A stretch of DNA of 6,355 nt from Ruminococcus sp. CAG:382 (GTDB taxonomy: Bacteria > Bacillota > Clostridia > Oscillospirales > CAG-382), in the NCBI GenBank assembly GCA_000433115.1, contig FR892189.1:50602-56956 (forward strand), in the 5' to 3' direction. A model generated the notes under the pieces. It saw only the letters and a list, made by a program, of their open reading frames with translations, was not told the DNA's origin and ran no database searches. Positions 5,942 to 6,355 of the stretch are shown in pieces (positions within the stretch are counted from its first letter, which is position 1; every line of letters starts with the position of its first letter). Both the position numbers and the translations under genes were made by a program.

Positions 5942-6355
5942 TTATTCCAAAGGAGCTTCGGCGGCATCTGCTGCTTCCGCCTCGTGAGCATCGGTGATTA
6001 TTGTGTCTTCATCTTTTGCGGTATCTGCTTCGGTTTCATTGTTTTCGGCAGATGCCGGCTTTATATCGATTTTGAAACCGGTGAGTTTAGCCGCAAGTCG
6101 TGCGTTCTGACCTTCCTTACCGATTGCGAGTGAGAGCTGGTCGTCATTCACGATTACACGGTACATACGGTCGTTGTCGGCAACCGGTGAGACCGAGATA
6201 ACAGACGCGGGAGCAAGTGCTGCAGCAATAAATTCCTCGCTGACATCGGAATACTTGATGATGTCTATTTTCTCATTGCCGATTTCTTCGGTTATTTTAT
6301 TCTTACGTGCGCCCTTCGGTCCTATGCAGGTACCGATAGGGTCAATATTGGGGTC
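5942..6355 (-). CDS. nusA: Transcription termination/antitermination factor NusA, C-terminal part (5' end outside the window)
   Basis: Only the last 137 residues are inside the window; the gene enters from the right edge. NusA binds RNA polymerase and nascent RNA and controls pausing, intrinsic termination and antitermination. The visible part starts with DPNIDPIGTCIGPKGARKNKI-like sequence, which is the KH1 motif (GPKG at 12-15 of the fragment). EKIDIIKYSDVSEEFIAAAL and the KH2 block QLSLAIGKEGQNARLAAKLTG (73-93, with GKEG at 79-82) follow. The tail of about 38 residues after FKIDIKP is rich in Glu, Asp and Ala. That is a typical short acidic ending of Firmicutes NusA, which lack the repeat AR domains of E. 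coli NusA. rimP, the usual upstream neighbour, would lie to the right of the window. Confidence 0.97.
   Translation of the reverse strand, partial: DPNIDPIGTCIGPKGARKNKITEEIGNEKIDIIKYSDVSEEFIAAALAPASVISVSPVADNDRMYRVIVNDDQLSLAIGKEGQNARLAAKLTGFKIDIKPASAENNETEADTAKDEDTIITDAHEAEAADAAEAPLE

Noticed and set aside
1..6355. Mobile element, CRISPR, tRNA/rRNA, riboswitch or defence system
   Set aside because: Genes are tightly packed housekeeping genes, the only non-coding space is 673-744, and no repeats, transposase, integrase or structured RNA beyond the terminator was seen.

Overview
The window is a compact, single-direction stretch of bacterial core chromosome; every real gene lies on the minus strand. 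Read in transcription order (high to low coordinates) it is the transcription/translation operon nusA (3' part) - ylxR - ylxQ (L7Ae family) - infB - rbfA - nrnA (DHH phosphoesterase) - truB. A strong intrinsic terminator follows, and then the 5' part of a ParB/Noc-family gene runs off the left edge. The gene order, the presence of both ylxR and ylxQ between nusA and infB, and nrnA between rbfA and truB are typical of Firmicutes. Moderate GC, GGAGG-type ribosome binding sites and a Noc-like ParB fit a clostridial lineage, but genus or family cannot be fixed from this sequence.

Layout: 6355-5942 is the NusA C-terminal part (KH domains and an acidic tail). 5927-5640 is YlxR and 5647-5336 is YlxQ (TTG start, 8-nt overlap with ylxR). 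5330-2964 is IF-2, complete with all five G motifs. 2962-2624 is RbfA, 2614-1649 is NrnA, and 1668-745 is TruB, which overlaps nrnA by 20 nt. 738-694 is an intrinsic terminator. 672-1 is a ParB/Noc-like protein (224 residues seen, no stop in the window). Intergenic gaps are 1 to 14 nt or overlaps throughout the operon, so co-transcription and translational coupling are expected. The only real intergenic space (673-744) holds the terminator, a candidate promoter and the noc-like ribosome binding site.

The genes work together in gene expression. NusA controls pausing, termination and antitermination. YlxR and YlxQ are small RNA-binding accessory proteins. IF-2 places initiator tRNA on the ribosome, RbfA matures the 30S subunit, NrnA recycles nanoRNA and pAp, and TruB makes pseudouridine 55 in tRNA. 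The ParB/Noc gene is a separate unit in chromosome segregation or division-site control.

I found no mobile element, CRISPR array, RNA gene or undescribed system. The modestly interesting points are all at the left end: the ParB/Noc protein has an inserted segment before its GERRWRAA motif and a substituted ENxQR motif, it follows truB rather than the usual oriC neighbours, and its leader is squeezed against the operon terminator.
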